A stretch of 64,000 bases of DNA from JBMYRH01 sp049602155 (GCA_049602155.1 JBMYRH010000010.1:124001-188000); one strand, 5' to 3'. Shown: positions 24,655 through 34,875, counted from the first letter of the stretch. The notes: generated by a model from the letters alone, not told the origin. Made by a program: numbers and translations.

Positions 24655-27288
24655 GTGAGCCTCGTCTATGAGGTCGTCTGGGCCCGGCTCCTGGCCATCC
24701 ACCTTGGGAGCACGACGGAAGGCCACACCCTGGTCATCGCGACGTTCATGGGCGGCCTCGGCCTGGGCTACGCGTGGCTTGGTCGCCATGCAGACCGCGT
24801 CGAGAACCCACTGCGCCTCTATGCCGGCCTCGAGCTCGGTATCACGCTCTGGGCCTTGTGTGTGCCGAGCCTGATTGACGCGGGTTCTCAGCTCTTGGGT
24901 GGCACCTGGCTCCTCGCGGTGGTCGCAGTCGCTGTGCCCACGACGCTTATGGGCGGGACCTTGCCGGCGCTCACCGCCGCCCTCGCCCGTAAGGACGCCC
25001 CGGGTAAGACCATCGCCGGTCTCTACGGCATCAACGCTTTGGGCGCGGCGATAGGCGTCTTCGTCGCCGGCTTTTGGCTCATCGAGTCCCTCGGAGTCAG
25101 GGGCGCCGGCTGGGCCGCCGCAGGCGTCAACGGCACCCTGGCGCTCGCGGCGTGGGCGCTCTCCCGGGGTGCTGCGCAGCCGTCTGAAGGCGCCACGCGC
25201 CCTGTCGCGGCCGGCCCTTTGGTGCGCTGGGCGTGCGTGTCCGCGTGCGTCGTGGGGCTCGCGTCGATGGCGCTTCAGGGCGCTTGGATAAGGCTCTTCG
25301 CGGTCGTCTTGGGCTCCTCGAGCTACAGCTTCACCCTCGTCATCGGCGTCTATATCTTGGGCATGGCGCTCGGCAGCCTCATGGTCAGGTTCTCGATGGC
25401 GCGCATGTCGCCCCTTCTGGCGCTCTCATCGCTCTCAGTCGGTGCGGCGTTGGTCCTCTGGCTCACCGCGCCGTGGTTCTCAGCCTTGCCCTTTGAGCTC
25501 GCCGGCCTGCGTGAGGCGCTCTACGATCAAGGTGCGAGCTTTGGGCGCTATACTGCGACGCGATTGGGGCTCGTGGCAGGGCTGATCGCGCTCCCCACGT
25601 TAGCGTTCGGCGCGGCCTTACCCCTCGCCGCGAAAGTGGCTGCGGTGGGGCGCCCTGGCGCCGGAACGGGGGTGGTCTTCGCGTGGAACACGGTGGGCGC
25701 GGTCATCGGCGCTGCCACGAGTGTGCCGCTGCTCGTGGGCTGGTGGGGCCTCGATGGGGTGCACCAGGCTGGGGCCCTCACCCTCGCGGGGCTTGGGGTC
25801 ATCCTGGCGCTCGCGGCGTCGGGGCGTCGCGCTCGGCCCGTGCTCATCGCGCTAGGCCTCGTCGCGCTCTTCGTACCTCTCGTGTCTCCGGTGTCTTGGG
25901 ACCCTCGCGAGGTCAGCGCGGGCGCCTTCAGGATGCGTGAACGCAAGGCTGACACGCGGGGCGCCTTCAGAGACCGGCTACACAAGAGTGACCTCATCTT
26001 CCACGCTGATGGTCCAGACGCCACGGTCGCCGTCCTTGAGAGGAAGGGCGACCGGGTCATGATGGTCAACGGCAAGCCCGACGCGTCGACCCGCGGGGAC
26101 ATGGTCACCCAGGTCATGAGCGCGCACGTGCCCCTGGTGTTGCACCCCGCGCCCAAGACCGCGCTGGTCGTCGGGTTGGGCTCTGGTGTCACGGTCGGCT
26201 CGGCGCTCACCCACTCCGAGCTCGCCGTCGACGTCGTCGAGGTCTCTCAAGCCGTGGTAGACGCCTCCAGGTACTTCGACGGCGCGAGCGGTGCGCCCCT
26301 CGATGACCCCCGGGTGACGCTCATCACCGATGACGTGAGGAGCGCGCTGAGGCGCCGGCCCGAGGTCCACTGGGACGTCATTATCAGCGAGCCGTCGAAC
26401 CCTTGGGTGGCAGGCAACGCTGGGCTCTTCAGCGTCGACTACTTCAAGCTCCTCGCGAGCCACCTGGCCCCTGATGGCGTCGCCGCGCAGTGGGTGCAGC
26501 GTTATGAGACCGACGACGCCACGCTGACCATGGTGATCCGGAGCTTCGCCGAGGCATTCGCCCACGTGGAGATCTGGCAGCTCTACCCGACCGACTTGCT
26601 CTTGGTGGGTCATGGCGCGCCGCCGCGGCCCGACCTCGCGGGGATGGCCGAGCGCCTCGCCCGCCCGGCCATCGCTCAAGACCTTGCACGGGTGAAGGTC
26701 CCTGGCCTCGACGGGCTCTTGAGCCTCCAGGCGATGACGCACGGGGGCGTCGCGACCTTGCTTGAGGTCCCTGGTCCAGTGAACACCGACGATCATCCGA
26801 TCCTCGAGTTCGAGGGCCCGCGCCGACTCTACGCCGGCGCAAAAGCCTCTCTGATCGCGGCCCACGATGTCCGAGTGGGCTTGAGCAGCTCAGACGGTCA
26901 TCATCGCGCAGGGCTCCCGGCTTCGAGCTTGGCCACCCTTCAGGCCCTCTTCGCATTCCACACGACGTACCCAGGGGCCCCTGAGGGCTTCCGCGCAAGC
27001 TGGTTGGAGCGGCTGGTGGATGAGAGTGACGTGGCGTTTCTGATTCAGCTCCTGTTTACGATTGAGGCCGAGGCGCGCTGGCCCTGGGTGACGCCGACCT
27101 CGGACCGCTTGCTCAGCCTCGCTCCAGAGCACCCCAAGGCGCTCTACGTGGTCGCGAGGGCGCGCAGGGCCTGGGACAACGCGATCGGCTCAAGGACTCA
27201 GCAGTCCCGCGTTCATGAGCTGTTCACCCGCTGCGTGGCGCTGGGAGATGAGCCCCGTGGGCGTTGCGCCAAGGGCTTGTCGGAGTGA
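24655..27288 (+). CDS. Membrane protein fused to spermidine-synthase-like domain
   Basis: 877 aa from GTG 24655. The N-terminal half has about ten or more hydrophobic segments (for example TFMGGLGLGYAWLGR, TLMGGTLPALTAAL). The C-terminal part is a Rossmann methyltransferase-like domain of the spermidine-synthase family (ALVVGLGSGVT, VDVVEVSQAVVDAS, DVIISEPSNPWVAGNAGLFS), followed by a helical tail. This matches fused MFS/spermidine-synthase-like proteins of unknown reaction. The segment just upstream in frame (VVFLLSGA before VSLVYEVVWARLL) completes the usual first membrane helix. No ATG/GTG/TTG precedes it, so translation may begin at CTG 24601, overlapping the previous TGA. It closes the fibre operon and may modify or export its products (inference). 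Confidence 0.85.
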   Translation: MSLVYEVVWARLLAIHLGSTTEGHTLVIATFMGGLGLGYAWLGRHADRVENPLRLYAGLELGITLWALCVPSLIDAGSQLLGGTWLLAVVAVAVPTTLMGGTLPALTAALARKDAPGKTIAGLYGINALGAAIGVFVAGFWLIESLGVRGAGWAAAGVNGTLALAAWALSRGAAQPSEGATRPVAAGPLVRWACVSACVVGLASMALQGAWIRLFAVVLGSSSYSFTLVIGVYILGMALGSLMVRFSMARMSPLLALSSLSVGAALVLWLTAPWFSALPFELAGLREALYDQGASFGRYTATRLGLVAGLIALPTLAFGAALPLAAKVAAVGRPGAGTGVVFAWNTVGAVIGAATSVPLLVGWWGLDGVHQAGALTLAGLGVILALAASGRRARPVLIALGLVALFVPLVSPVSWDPREVSAGAFRMRERKADTRGAFRDRLHKSDLIFHADGPDATVAVLERKGDRVMMVNGKPDASTRGDMVTQVMSAHVPLVLHPAPKTALVVGLGSGVTVGSALTHSELAVDVVEVSQAVVDASRYFDGASGAPLDDPRVTLITDDVRSALRRRPEVHWDVIISEPSNPWVAGNAGLFSVDYFKLLASHLAPDGVAAQWVQRYETDDATLTMVIRSFAEAFAHVEIWQLYPTDLLLVGHGAPPRPDLAGMAERLARPAIAQDLARVKVPGLDGLLSLQAMTHGGVATLLEVPGPVNTDDHPILEFEGPRRLYAGAKASLIAAHDVRVGLSSSDGHHRAGLPASSLATLQALFAFHTTYPGAPEGFRASWLERLVDESDVAFLIQLLFTIEAEARWPWVTPTSDRLLSLAPEHPKALYVVARARRAWDNAIGSRTQQSRVHELFTRCVALGDEPRGRCAKGLSE

Positions 27289-27364
27289 GGCCGGGCTTGG
27301 GTCCAGCTGCTGGGCCCGGTATAAGGTGGCTCGCGTGCGCCGTCCCCTATGGAGACTCCCCGAT

Positions 27365-30300
27365 ATGACTCGGTTCATCCCCCGTGTGTGTGGCCTCATC
27401 GCCATGATCGCCCTCGTCGCTGCGTGCAGTGAAGAGACCGCTACGACACCCTCAGATGCTTCAGCTGCCGATGCGGCCGCAGACGTCGTGACGTCCGAGG
27501 ACGGCGCGACACCGAGCGACGATGTGAGCAGCGCGAGTGACGCGACGTCAGGCCCTGAGACTGTGACGTCGACGGACACGCAGTCACCCGTCGATGATGC
27601 CGAGAGCGCCGCGGATGTGGTCGCGCCGGGCTTACCAGAGGAGACCGGCCCTGGGCTTGGGATCGAATGGGAGAGCGTGGAGGCGACCATCGTCGCCCGC
27701 TACGACCCCTTCGCCACCGATTGGATGGCACGTGGTTGGCCGAATGATGTACTCCGCCGCGAGGACGGGACGGTGGACCTGTCGAACTTCCCCGATCCGG
27801 GCATTGATCTCTTGGCCTCGTACCTCGTGGCTGGCTCGGAGGTCCTCGACGGCTGGGGGCTCAACGGCGCGATCTATGCGCAGATCGCCGGCATCGTCGA
27901 CATGGACGCCTTGCCCAGCGAGGCTGACTCCACCGATCCCCTCTCCCTCATCCAGCTCGTCAACGTCAGCGCCGCCAGCGCGCGCTACGGCGAGCGCGTC
28001 CCATTGGCCTTCCGCTGGTACGGCGGCGGCGACGACGATTACTACATGTCGGGCACCCTCGCGATGCGGCCGTCCTTTGGGTTCCCCCTCGCAGAGGGCG
28101 ACCAGTATTGCGCCATCATCACCCGCGGCGTGACCGACCCCGATGGCGGGACCTTGGCCCCGACCGATGAATTCCTCGCGGCCTGGGAAGACGAGCCCAC
28201 GCTCTCTCAGCTGGTGACCTGGCTGAACGACAGCCCCCTCCATCGCCAAGACATCGCGTTCGCCACCTGCTTCACGACCCAGCACGCCACGGGTGAGCTG
28301 CGCCGGGTCAGGCAGTATTTGGACGCGACCGAGTCCCCGGAGGTCGCGTTTGTCAGTGAGCCCAAGCTCTTTGACCAGTTCCACGGGACCTATATCGCGC
28401 CGAACTTTCAGGCGGGCGAGAAGCCCTACGCTGAGGAGGGCGGCGCCATCGCCTTTGATGACTCCGGGGCCCCCATCGTGCAGTCCGAAGAGGAGCTCCG
28501 CTTCTTTATGCTCATCCCGCAGGACCAAGAGATGCCTGAGGGGGGCTGGCCCGTCGTCCTGTACGGCCACGGGACGGGCGGTGATTATGACTCATGTAAA
28601 GGCGTGAGCGATGAGCTGCTGCCGCTTGGCTATGCGCTGCTGTGCATCGATCAGCCGCTCCACGGCAATCGAGGCCCTGAGGGACAGCCGGCGCTCGATG
28701 ACAGTGAGCTTGTGATCTACAGCTTCAACTTCCTCAACGCGGGCTCTGGGCGCTCGTCATTCCGCCAAGCGGCCATCGACTCGATGTTGCTGGCGCGCAT
28801 GGTCTCCGCGGGGCGCTTCGACTTGAGCAGTGAGGAGACGTCGACGGGCCGCCCTGTGGCCTTGGATGGGGGCCGCATCTCCTTCTTTGGTCACTCTCAT
28901 GGTGGGCTCTCCGGGGCGCTGGTGATGGGGGTGGACCCGATCTTCGAGGCCGCGGTGCTCTCGGGCGCAGGTGGGCTCTTGGTCAACACGATCTTGCTCC
29001 GAAAAGACCCCGTGGACGTCAAGGCGCTGATGCAGACTGCGCTCGGCATCAAGGCGTCGAACCTCGACAGCTTTCACCCGGCGATGAGCCTGGTGCAGAT
29101 GATGGTCGATTGCACTGACCCCGTGAATTATGCGCCGCATTGGCTCGCCTCGGGGCCTGACGCCACCCCGAAGCACATCTTCGTGACTGAGGGTACGGGG
29201 GACCACGCCACGCCGGGGCTGACGACCGAGACGATGACCGGCGCCGGCGGCCTGCCGCTTATCGGGCCGCTCGCGAACCGGAGCTTGACCCATGACCTGG
29301 CTCAGATCCCCACCGTAGACTGGCCGCTGAGCGGCAACATCACCACCGAGGTCGGCGACTACACCGCCGCAGTGAAGCAGTGGGAGGGTGGCAGCCATTG
29401 GATCGCGCTCAATGGCTACGAGGCGCGCTCGGCCTGGCGAACCTTCTTTAAGACCCTCCACGAGGGGGTCCCGACCTTGGGCATCGGTGACTACCCCGTC
29501 TCGAGCAACCCACACTTGGCGCAAGCGGACACTTGTGAGGGAGCCAACCACATCACCGGCGCGGACCTCCCAGTGGTCTTGACCGGGAACACGACGCTTG
29601 CCACTGACGACTATGCTGCGGTCGGTTGCAACGGCGGTTCAGACACTGGCGCGACGCGCCGCGACGTCGCCTGGGCGTTCACGCCCGCCGTGACGGGGAC
29701 CTATCGGATGACGCTCACGCGGCCGGTCCCCCAAGGCAAAGATGAGCCACCCACCGGGCCCAATCGACTCTACGTCGCGTTGGACTGTGAGGACATCGGC
29801 GCAGGCTGTGCGCTCACGACCGATGATCAGCTCTACGTCAGCCTAGACGCGGGCGTGACCGTCTACGTGATCGTCGATGGCTCCGGGATTGACCACCGCG
29901 GCCCCTTCAGCCTGAGCATCCGCGCAGAGTGTGAGTCGCTCTCGTGTGAAGATAGGGTCTGTGGTGCCTGGGGCTGCGGGAGCTGCGGGAGCTGCGGCAT
30001 CGGCGAGGTCTGCAACGCGGACGGGCAATGCGAGCCCAGTGACGACGGTGACCTCTGTGAGACCGCCGGGGCGCTCTCCGAGGCGCCCTTCATCGCCCAC
30101 GGCGACACCGCGGGGATGTCCAACGACTACAGCTTCTCCGACGGCGACTGCCCTGGTGAGGGGACCGGTCGGGGCGCAGGGTCAGCCGACGCCGTCACCA
30201 CCTTCGTCGCTCCGACGACGGACCGATGGGTCTTCCGCTTGGACAGTGATTACGACGCGGCGCTCTATGTGGTGGAGGCGTGCGAGGCGATCTCGGACAC

Positions 30301-32017
30301 GTGCTTGGGGGCTCAGCGCGCGATCGGCAAAGGGGAGGCCCTGCACCTTGAGCTCGTCCAAGGCCAAGCTGTCTTCGTGATCGTGGACGGGGCCTACAAC
30401 AACAGTGACTTATCGGGCCGCTACACCCTCCGTGTGGATGCTTGTGTCCCAGACTGTGAGGGGCGCGCGTGTGGCGGTGATGGCTGTGGCGGCAGCTGCG
30501 GTGAGTGCACGGCGGTCGAGACCTGTGACTCGGACACGCTGTGCAATCAGCCCTTCCCGTTCAGCTGCGAGACGACGCGGATCTGCGAGCCTCGCCCTGA
30601 GGCCGACGTCTGTGCGAACGCGCTCGTCGCTGATGTGGTCCCCTTCGACCACAGCGGCTCAACGATCCCACACCACAACGACTTCTCCCATGGCGGCGGG
30701 GACTGCCCGGGAGACAGCGGGTCGCGCGGCGGTGGTTCTCCCGACGCTGTGGTCGCGTTCACAGCCCCCGAAGAGGCGCTCTACCACTTCGAGGTCTCGG
30801 CCTCTTGGGACTCGACCCTCTACCTCCTCGCTGACTGCGAGGACGTCTCGGGGAGCTGCCTTGGCGGCGACCAGGTCAACAAGAAGGGGGGCGAAGAGCT
30901 CTACGTGGCGCTCGCGGCCGGTGAGACGGTGTTCGCCATCGTCGATGGCGGCCACGCCAGCGACAAGAAGCACGGCTCGTACACGCTAGAGATCGACACG
31001 TGTGAGCCGACCTGTGAGGGCGTCGAGTGCGGCAGTGATGGCTGCAGCGGAAGCTGCGGTGGCTGCGCGTCGACCGATCGCTGCTCAAGCGGCGCTTGTG
31101 TCCCCAAGGTGGGCGACAGCTGTGATGACAGCATCAAGGTGGGGAACTTGAGCTGGAGTGACAGCGAGGACACCGCGAACTTCACGCCCGTCGTCGCCCC
31201 GACGGCGTGTGAGGGCTTGGTAGACGGCGCAGGTGAGGCGTCCCCTGAGGTCGTGTATCGACTTAAGTCGGGCTCGGCGGGCACCTACCGAGTCACCTTG
31301 GATGCCGAGTTTGAGGCGGCTCTTTATGCGGTCACTGGTTGTGATGCGGCGGCCAGCTGCCTCGGGACCACGAGTGACGTTTTGGATCTTGAGTTGGAGA
31401 GTGGCGTGACTGTCTACCTCGTGGTCGACGGGGCGGGCACAGAGGCGAGCTCCGGGGGCTTCTCTGTCGAGGTCGATAAGCTCTGCTTCCCGGACTGCGA
31501 TGGCCGAAGCTGTGGCGGCGATGGGTGTGGTGGCAGCTGCGGTGTCTGTGTGGCCCCGGAGGACCTCTGCGACAGCGACAGCGGCCAATGCAGCGCGCCC
31601 AGTGATCAGATAGGCAACACCTGCCAAGCGCCCTTTGAGGTCGACCTCACCGAGGGACCGTATGTCGCGGTTGGAGATACGCAAGAGGCCCTGAATCACT
31701 ACGGAGTCGGCGCCTCGGATTGCGCGGGGTACGTGGGGATGGGTCAAGGCTCCCCTGAGGAGGTCTACCACCTCACGGCGCCGGAGGACGGCGGGTACCG
31801 GGTCGAGCTCGCCAGCTATGGTTTTGATGCGGTGCTCTACGTGCTGACCGACTGCGAAGCGATTCAGACGAGCTGCTACGGGATGAGCGACACACGCACA
31901 GAGGAGGTCGTTTGGTTGGCGTTATCGGCCGGCGAGTCGGTCTTCCTCGTCGTCGACGGCACGTCCAACAGCGCGCCGGTCAGCGGCGGCTACGAGCTTC
32001 GCGTCATTCAAGAGTGA
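27365..32017 (+). CDS. Large lipoprotein: alpha/beta hydrolase plus Cys-rich and PPC-like repeats
   Basis: 1550 aa from ATG 27365 (MTRFIPRVCGLIAMIALVAAC); the lipobox fixes this start. After an acidic Ser/Thr linker comes a hydrolase domain at about residues 300-680. It has VVLYGHGTGGDYD (oxyanion region), LLCIDQPLHGNR and the nucleophile elbow GHSHGG near residue 512. SHWI near residue 680 may hold the catalytic His. The C-terminal 800 residues alternate PPC-like beta domains (DVCANAL...YTLEIDTC) with small CGGDGCGGSCG.C modules. It resembles secreted esterase/lipase-type proteins with binding repeats; the substrate is unknown. The C-terminal modules recall those of the upstream fibre paralogues, suggesting a shared cell-surface destination. 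Confidence 0.85.
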   Translation: MTRFIPRVCGLIAMIALVAACSEETATTPSDASAADAAADVVTSEDGATPSDDVSSASDATSGPETVTSTDTQSPVDDAESAADVVAPGLPEETGPGLGIEWESVEATIVARYDPFATDWMARGWPNDVLRREDGTVDLSNFPDPGIDLLASYLVAGSEVLDGWGLNGAIYAQIAGIVDMDALPSEADSTDPLSLIQLVNVSAASARYGERVPLAFRWYGGGDDDYYMSGTLAMRPSFGFPLAEGDQYCAIITRGVTDPDGGTLAPTDEFLAAWEDEPTLSQLVTWLNDSPLHRQDIAFATCFTTQHATGELRRVRQYLDATESPEVAFVSEPKLFDQFHGTYIAPNFQAGEKPYAEEGGAIAFDDSGAPIVQSEEELRFFMLIPQDQEMPEGGWPVVLYGHGTGGDYDSCKGVSDELLPLGYALLCIDQPLHGNRGPEGQPALDDSELVIYSFNFLNAGSGRSSFRQAAIDSMLLARMVSAGRFDLSSEETSTGRPVALDGGRISFFGHSHGGLSGALVMGVDPIFEAAVLSGAGGLLVNTILLRKDPVDVKALMQTALGIKASNLDSFHPAMSLVQMMVDCTDPVNYAPHWLASGPDATPKHIFVTEGTGDHATPGLTTETMTGAGGLPLIGPLANRSLTHDLAQIPTVDWPLSGNITTEVGDYTAAVKQWEGGSHWIALNGYEARSAWRTFFKTLHEGVPTLGIGDYPVSSNPHLAQADTCEGANHITGADLPVVLTGNTTLATDDYAAVGCNGGSDTGATRRDVAWAFTPAVTGTYRMTLTRPVPQGKDEPPTGPNRLYVALDCEDIGAGCALTTDDQLYVSLDAGVTVYVIVDGSGIDHRGPFSLSIRAECESLSCEDRVCGAWGCGSCGSCGIGEVCNADGQCEPSDDGDLCETAGALSEAPFIAHGDTAGMSNDYSFSDGDCPGEGTGRGAGSADAVTTFVAPTTDRWVFRLDSDYDAALYVVEACEAISDTCLGAQRAIGKGEALHLELVQGQAVFVIVDGAYNNSDLSGRYTLRVDACVPDCEGRACGGDGCGGSCGECTAVETCDSDTLCNQPFPFSCETTRICEPRPEADVCANALVADVVPFDHSGSTIPHHNDFSHGGGDCPGDSGSRGGGSPDAVVAFTAPEEALYHFEVSASWDSTLYLLADCEDVSGSCLGGDQVNKKGGEELYVALAAGETVFAIVDGGHASDKKHGSYTLEIDTCEPTCEGVECGSDGCSGSCGGCASTDRCSSGACVPKVGDSCDDSIKVGNLSWSDSEDTANFTPVVAPTACEGLVDGAGEASPEVVYRLKSGSAGTYRVTLDAEFEAALYAVTGCDAAASCLGTTSDVLDLELESGVTVYLVVDGAGTEASSGGFSVEVDKLCFPDCDGRSCGGDGCGGSCGVCVAPEDLCDSDSGQCSAPSDQIGNTCQAPFEVDLTEGPYVAVGDTQEALNHYGVGASDCAGYVGMGQGSPEEVYHLTAPEDGGYRVELASYGFDAVLYVLTDCEAIQTSCYGMSDTRTEEVVWLALSAGESVFLVVDGTSNSAPVSGGYELRVIQE

Positions 32018-32032
32018 GCGTGCGCCGAGGGG

Positions 32033-32230
32033 CTACTCTGGGGGAGGCAATCGCTCGCCGCGTCGAAAGGGCTCGGGGTCGGCGCGGTACTCTTTGAGGC
32101 ATGAGGGCGTGCAGAAGCACAGGAACTCACCGGCGTCGAATTGCATGATAGAGGTGCCGGACGCGTCGATGCTCGTGTCACATACGGCGCACTGCGGGTT
32201 GTTCGTGATCACTCGGTTCTGATCGGACAC
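32033..32230 (-). CDS. Small YHS/TRASH-like metal-binding protein
   Basis: 65 aa starting at GTG 32230 with GAGGG about 5 nt upstream. The sequence CAVC...GEFLCFCTPSCLKEY is a treble-clef-type Cys pattern like the YHS/TRASH domains that bind zinc or other metals. It has no signal peptide, so it is cytoplasmic. It lies between a convergent lipoprotein gene (ends 32017) and another minus-strand lipoprotein, with no obvious partner. Short length makes the call less certain, but the SD, the Cys spacing and the YHS-like YRADPEPF ending support a real gene. Confidence 0.7.
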   Translation of the reverse strand: MSDQNRVITNNPQCAVCDTSIDASGTSIMQFDAGEFLCFCTPSCLKEYRADPEPFRRGERLPPPE

Positions 32231-32274
32231 GTATCCCTCTGCTTACCTGAAGGTTCGTACTGCGTGAGTACCTC

Positions 32275-34875
32275 TTACCACGGGGGTGTACAGCTTGGAC
32301 AGGCTGCGCAGAGATCGCAGCTGTAATGAGGGTCATTGCTGCACTTCGGGGCGGTCAATATCGTGACGACTCCGGCCTCTGGGCACGTCAGTTCTGCGCT
32401 GGGAGCGAACCCGCAGCCGGGGACGTCGTCTACGTTGCCGAGGGCTGTCCCGGCGTCACAGATCACGTGATCCCCGGCGCACACTCTGATCATGGGGTCG
32501 CCCTCAGAGGTGCCTAGTCCACAGCCTGATCCGCCGCCACAGCCAATCTCAAGCGAGATCCCAGGGGTGCACGGCGTGACCGCTGCGCGGACCCAACCGC
32601 ACTCTCGCTCCGGCCCACAGGAGGCCTCGGAGCATGGCAAAGTCGCGTCCGGGGACTCCGGATAGGTCGACCAGATGCATTGGGCGGGTTGACCGTCGGT
32701 GTGGGGCGCGGTGAGTACGCTGAGTTGCCCGGAGGCTGGGCACACGAAGGTCAGGTAGGGGCACTCTGTGCCACAGGCGTTGTCATTTTGTGCCAGCGCT
32801 TGACTCGCGGTGCATCCGTTCGCTTCGCCATCACAGATCCGCAGCATCGCGTCTCCCTGACACGAGCCCAGGTTGCACGGGGCCTCTTCGTGGCAGGCGA
32901 TCGTGATCGTCTCCCCCGCCACACAGGGTTGTCCACCGGCGTAGCTCCACCCGCAGTCACGGGTGATCCCCTCCGTAGCGCCCGCTCCGCAGGTCCCCAA
33001 GACGGTGTCAACCGCCGCGCAGTCCCCGCAGTCCTGAGCGCATGTCTCACACGTCTCGTCGCCACAACACAGGCCATTGCCACAGGCGCACAGCCCGCAA
33101 TCGTCCTGGCAGGAGCTGCAGTCTTCGCCCGGGTCACAGAAGCCATTGCCGCAGCAGCTGCCGCAGTCTTCGGGGCAATAGCCGCAGGTCTCACCGACGT
33201 TGGGATCACAGGTCCCGTCGCCGCAGCAGGCGCCACAGTCGGCTTCGCAGACCGCACAGTCTTCGCCGAAGTTGGCGTCGCAGATCCCGTTGCCGCAGCA
33301 CTCACCACAGTGCTCCGGGCAGGTTTGACAGGTGTCCCCCAGGTCTGGGTTACAGGTCCCGCTCGTGCAGCATGCGCCGCAGTCATTCTCGCAGGTCAGG
33401 CACGTCTCCCCAAAGTCGCATTGCCCGTTGCCGCAGCATTCTCCGCAGTCCCCGGGGCACCCGAAGCAGTTCTCCCCCAGGTCGATGTCACATTGCCCGT
33501 TGCCGCAGCAGTCTCCGCAGTCTGCGGCGCAGCTCAGGCAGGTCTCAAGGTGGTTCGCATCGCAGACCCCGTCGCCACAGCATTGACCGCAGTCGCCTTC
33601 GCAGTCGAAGCAGGTCTCGCCAAAGTCACAGAGCCCATTGCCGCAACATTCACCGCAGTCGTCGACACAGGTTGCGCAGGTCTCTTCAAAGCCTGGGGTG
33701 CAGACGCCGTCTCCACAGCACTCACCGCAATCAAAAGCGCAGCTAAAGCAGGTCTCCCCCTCGAAGCAGAAGCCGTCGCCGCAGGGTGGCCCAGAGCATG
33801 CCGCGGTGGGGGCCCACTCGGTCTTGACGCAGCCGCTCTCGGGTTCGCAGGTGTAGTTCCAGCAGGGATCGAGGGTCGACGGCGTCTCACAGTCCTTCTC
33901 TTCGTAGATCGCACAAGCGCCTGCGCCATCGCAGGACTCAAGGGTGCACTTGGACTCATCCGAATTGCAGTTGCTGCCCGCGTCACTCGGGATCATGACC
34001 GTGCAGCCGCCGGTGTCCGGATCACAGAGCCAGGCATCGATACAGGGCTCTTGGGCTGGAGGGCATGGGGGCTTTGCGCTCGGATCGCCGACGCAGGTCC
34101 CAGCCTCACAGGCCGCTGCGTCGTAACAGTGAAGCTCACAGGGCGTGCCGTCATCGAGTAGCGTATAGACGCAGCCCTCAGTGGGGTCGCACAGCACGGT
34201 TTGGCAGGACCCCATATCCGGGCATTCAAGCGCCTCGGTGGCTGCGCACAGGCCGGCTTGGCATTGACTGACTGCGCTGCAGGCGTCGTCGTCTTCGCAC
34301 GCCTGGCCCTCTGGCGCGTCGACGTAGCTGCAGCTGCCGTCGTTGGGCTCGCAGGTCCCTAACCGACAGGGGCCTTGCCCGTTGCACACAAGGGCCTCAC
34401 CGGGCTGGCAGACGCCGATCACGCAGGTGTCTCCGACCGTGCACAGGCTGCCATCTTCGCAGGCTGAGCCGTTGTCGAGCCCATCGCAGCTCGTCGCTTG
34501 CACGCCCTGGACATCGTCGTCAGGGGTCGTGCTGGTGTCCGACTGTGTGGTGTCGAGGGCGTCTTGGGGGACCTCGGAGGCGCCGTCTTCGGTGTCCTTT
34601 GCCGCGGCGACATCCTCCGTGATCGTGTCCACGCCGTCCGGGCTCTCGATCGTGTCCGCGGGCTCTGAGTCACCCGTGTCCGTGTCTGCGTCCGAGCCCA
34701 CAATCGTCGGCCCCGCGTCGCCCGTAGGCCCCGTCGAGGTGTCCAGCGCAGGCGCCGGGGTCACCTCGAAATTCGCGGAGGTCGCTGTGTCGTCCGAGAT
34801 CGGCGACGTGGCGATTTGGCCGCATGCAGCCAAGCTCAGGGAGATAAAGAATGCGATGTGTGACCGTCGAAGCAT
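32275..34875 (-). CDS. Lipoprotein with eleven CCGNG-type cysteine repeats
   Basis: 866 aa. ATG 34875 is preceded by AAGGAGGT at a good distance; an upstream GTG (34884) lies inside that SD. The signal peptide ends LAAC. An acidic Thr/Asp linker of about 110 residues leads to mixed Cys modules (GQ.C.LGTC.P..GSC type). A striking array of about 11 units of 22-24 residues follows, of the type CGNGxCDxGETCxxCxxDCGxC. Two copies of a CGxG...GDxMxRxC segment are near the C-terminus. The mature protein carries well over 100 cysteines, so it depends on oxidative folding. Function unknown; adhesion or metal binding are possible. Confidence 0.85.
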   Translation of the reverse strand: MLRRSHIAFFISLSLAACGQIATSPISDDTATSANFEVTPAPALDTSTGPTGDAGPTIVGSDADTDTGDSEPADTIESPDGVDTITEDVAAAKDTEDGASEVPQDALDTTQSDTSTTPDDDVQGVQATSCDGLDNGSACEDGSLCTVGDTCVIGVCQPGEALVCNGQGPCRLGTCEPNDGSCSYVDAPEGQACEDDDACSAVSQCQAGLCAATEALECPDMGSCQTVLCDPTEGCVYTLLDDGTPCELHCYDAAACEAGTCVGDPSAKPPCPPAQEPCIDAWLCDPDTGGCTVMIPSDAGSNCNSDESKCTLESCDGAGACAIYEEKDCETPSTLDPCWNYTCEPESGCVKTEWAPTAACSGPPCGDGFCFEGETCFSCAFDCGECCGDGVCTPGFEETCATCVDDCGECCGNGLCDFGETCFDCEGDCGQCCGDGVCDANHLETCLSCAADCGDCCGNGQCDIDLGENCFGCPGDCGECCGNGQCDFGETCLTCENDCGACCTSGTCNPDLGDTCQTCPEHCGECCGNGICDANFGEDCAVCEADCGACCGDGTCDPNVGETCGYCPEDCGSCCGNGFCDPGEDCSSCQDDCGLCACGNGLCCGDETCETCAQDCGDCAAVDTVLGTCGAGATEGITRDCGWSYAGGQPCVAGETITIACHEEAPCNLGSCQGDAMLRICDGEANGCTASQALAQNDNACGTECPYLTFVCPASGQLSVLTAPHTDGQPAQCIWSTYPESPDATLPCSEASCGPERECGWVRAAVTPCTPGISLEIGCGGGSGCGLGTSEGDPMIRVCAGDHVICDAGTALGNVDDVPGCGFAPSAELTCPEAGVVTILTAPKCSNDPHYSCDLCAACPSCTPPW

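Noticed and set aside
32680..34161. 493-residue plus-strand frame
   Set aside because: Antisense reading of the CCGNG repeat array; its Ala/Val/Gly-rich repeats mirror the codons of the real gene, which has SD, lipobox and cysteine pattern.
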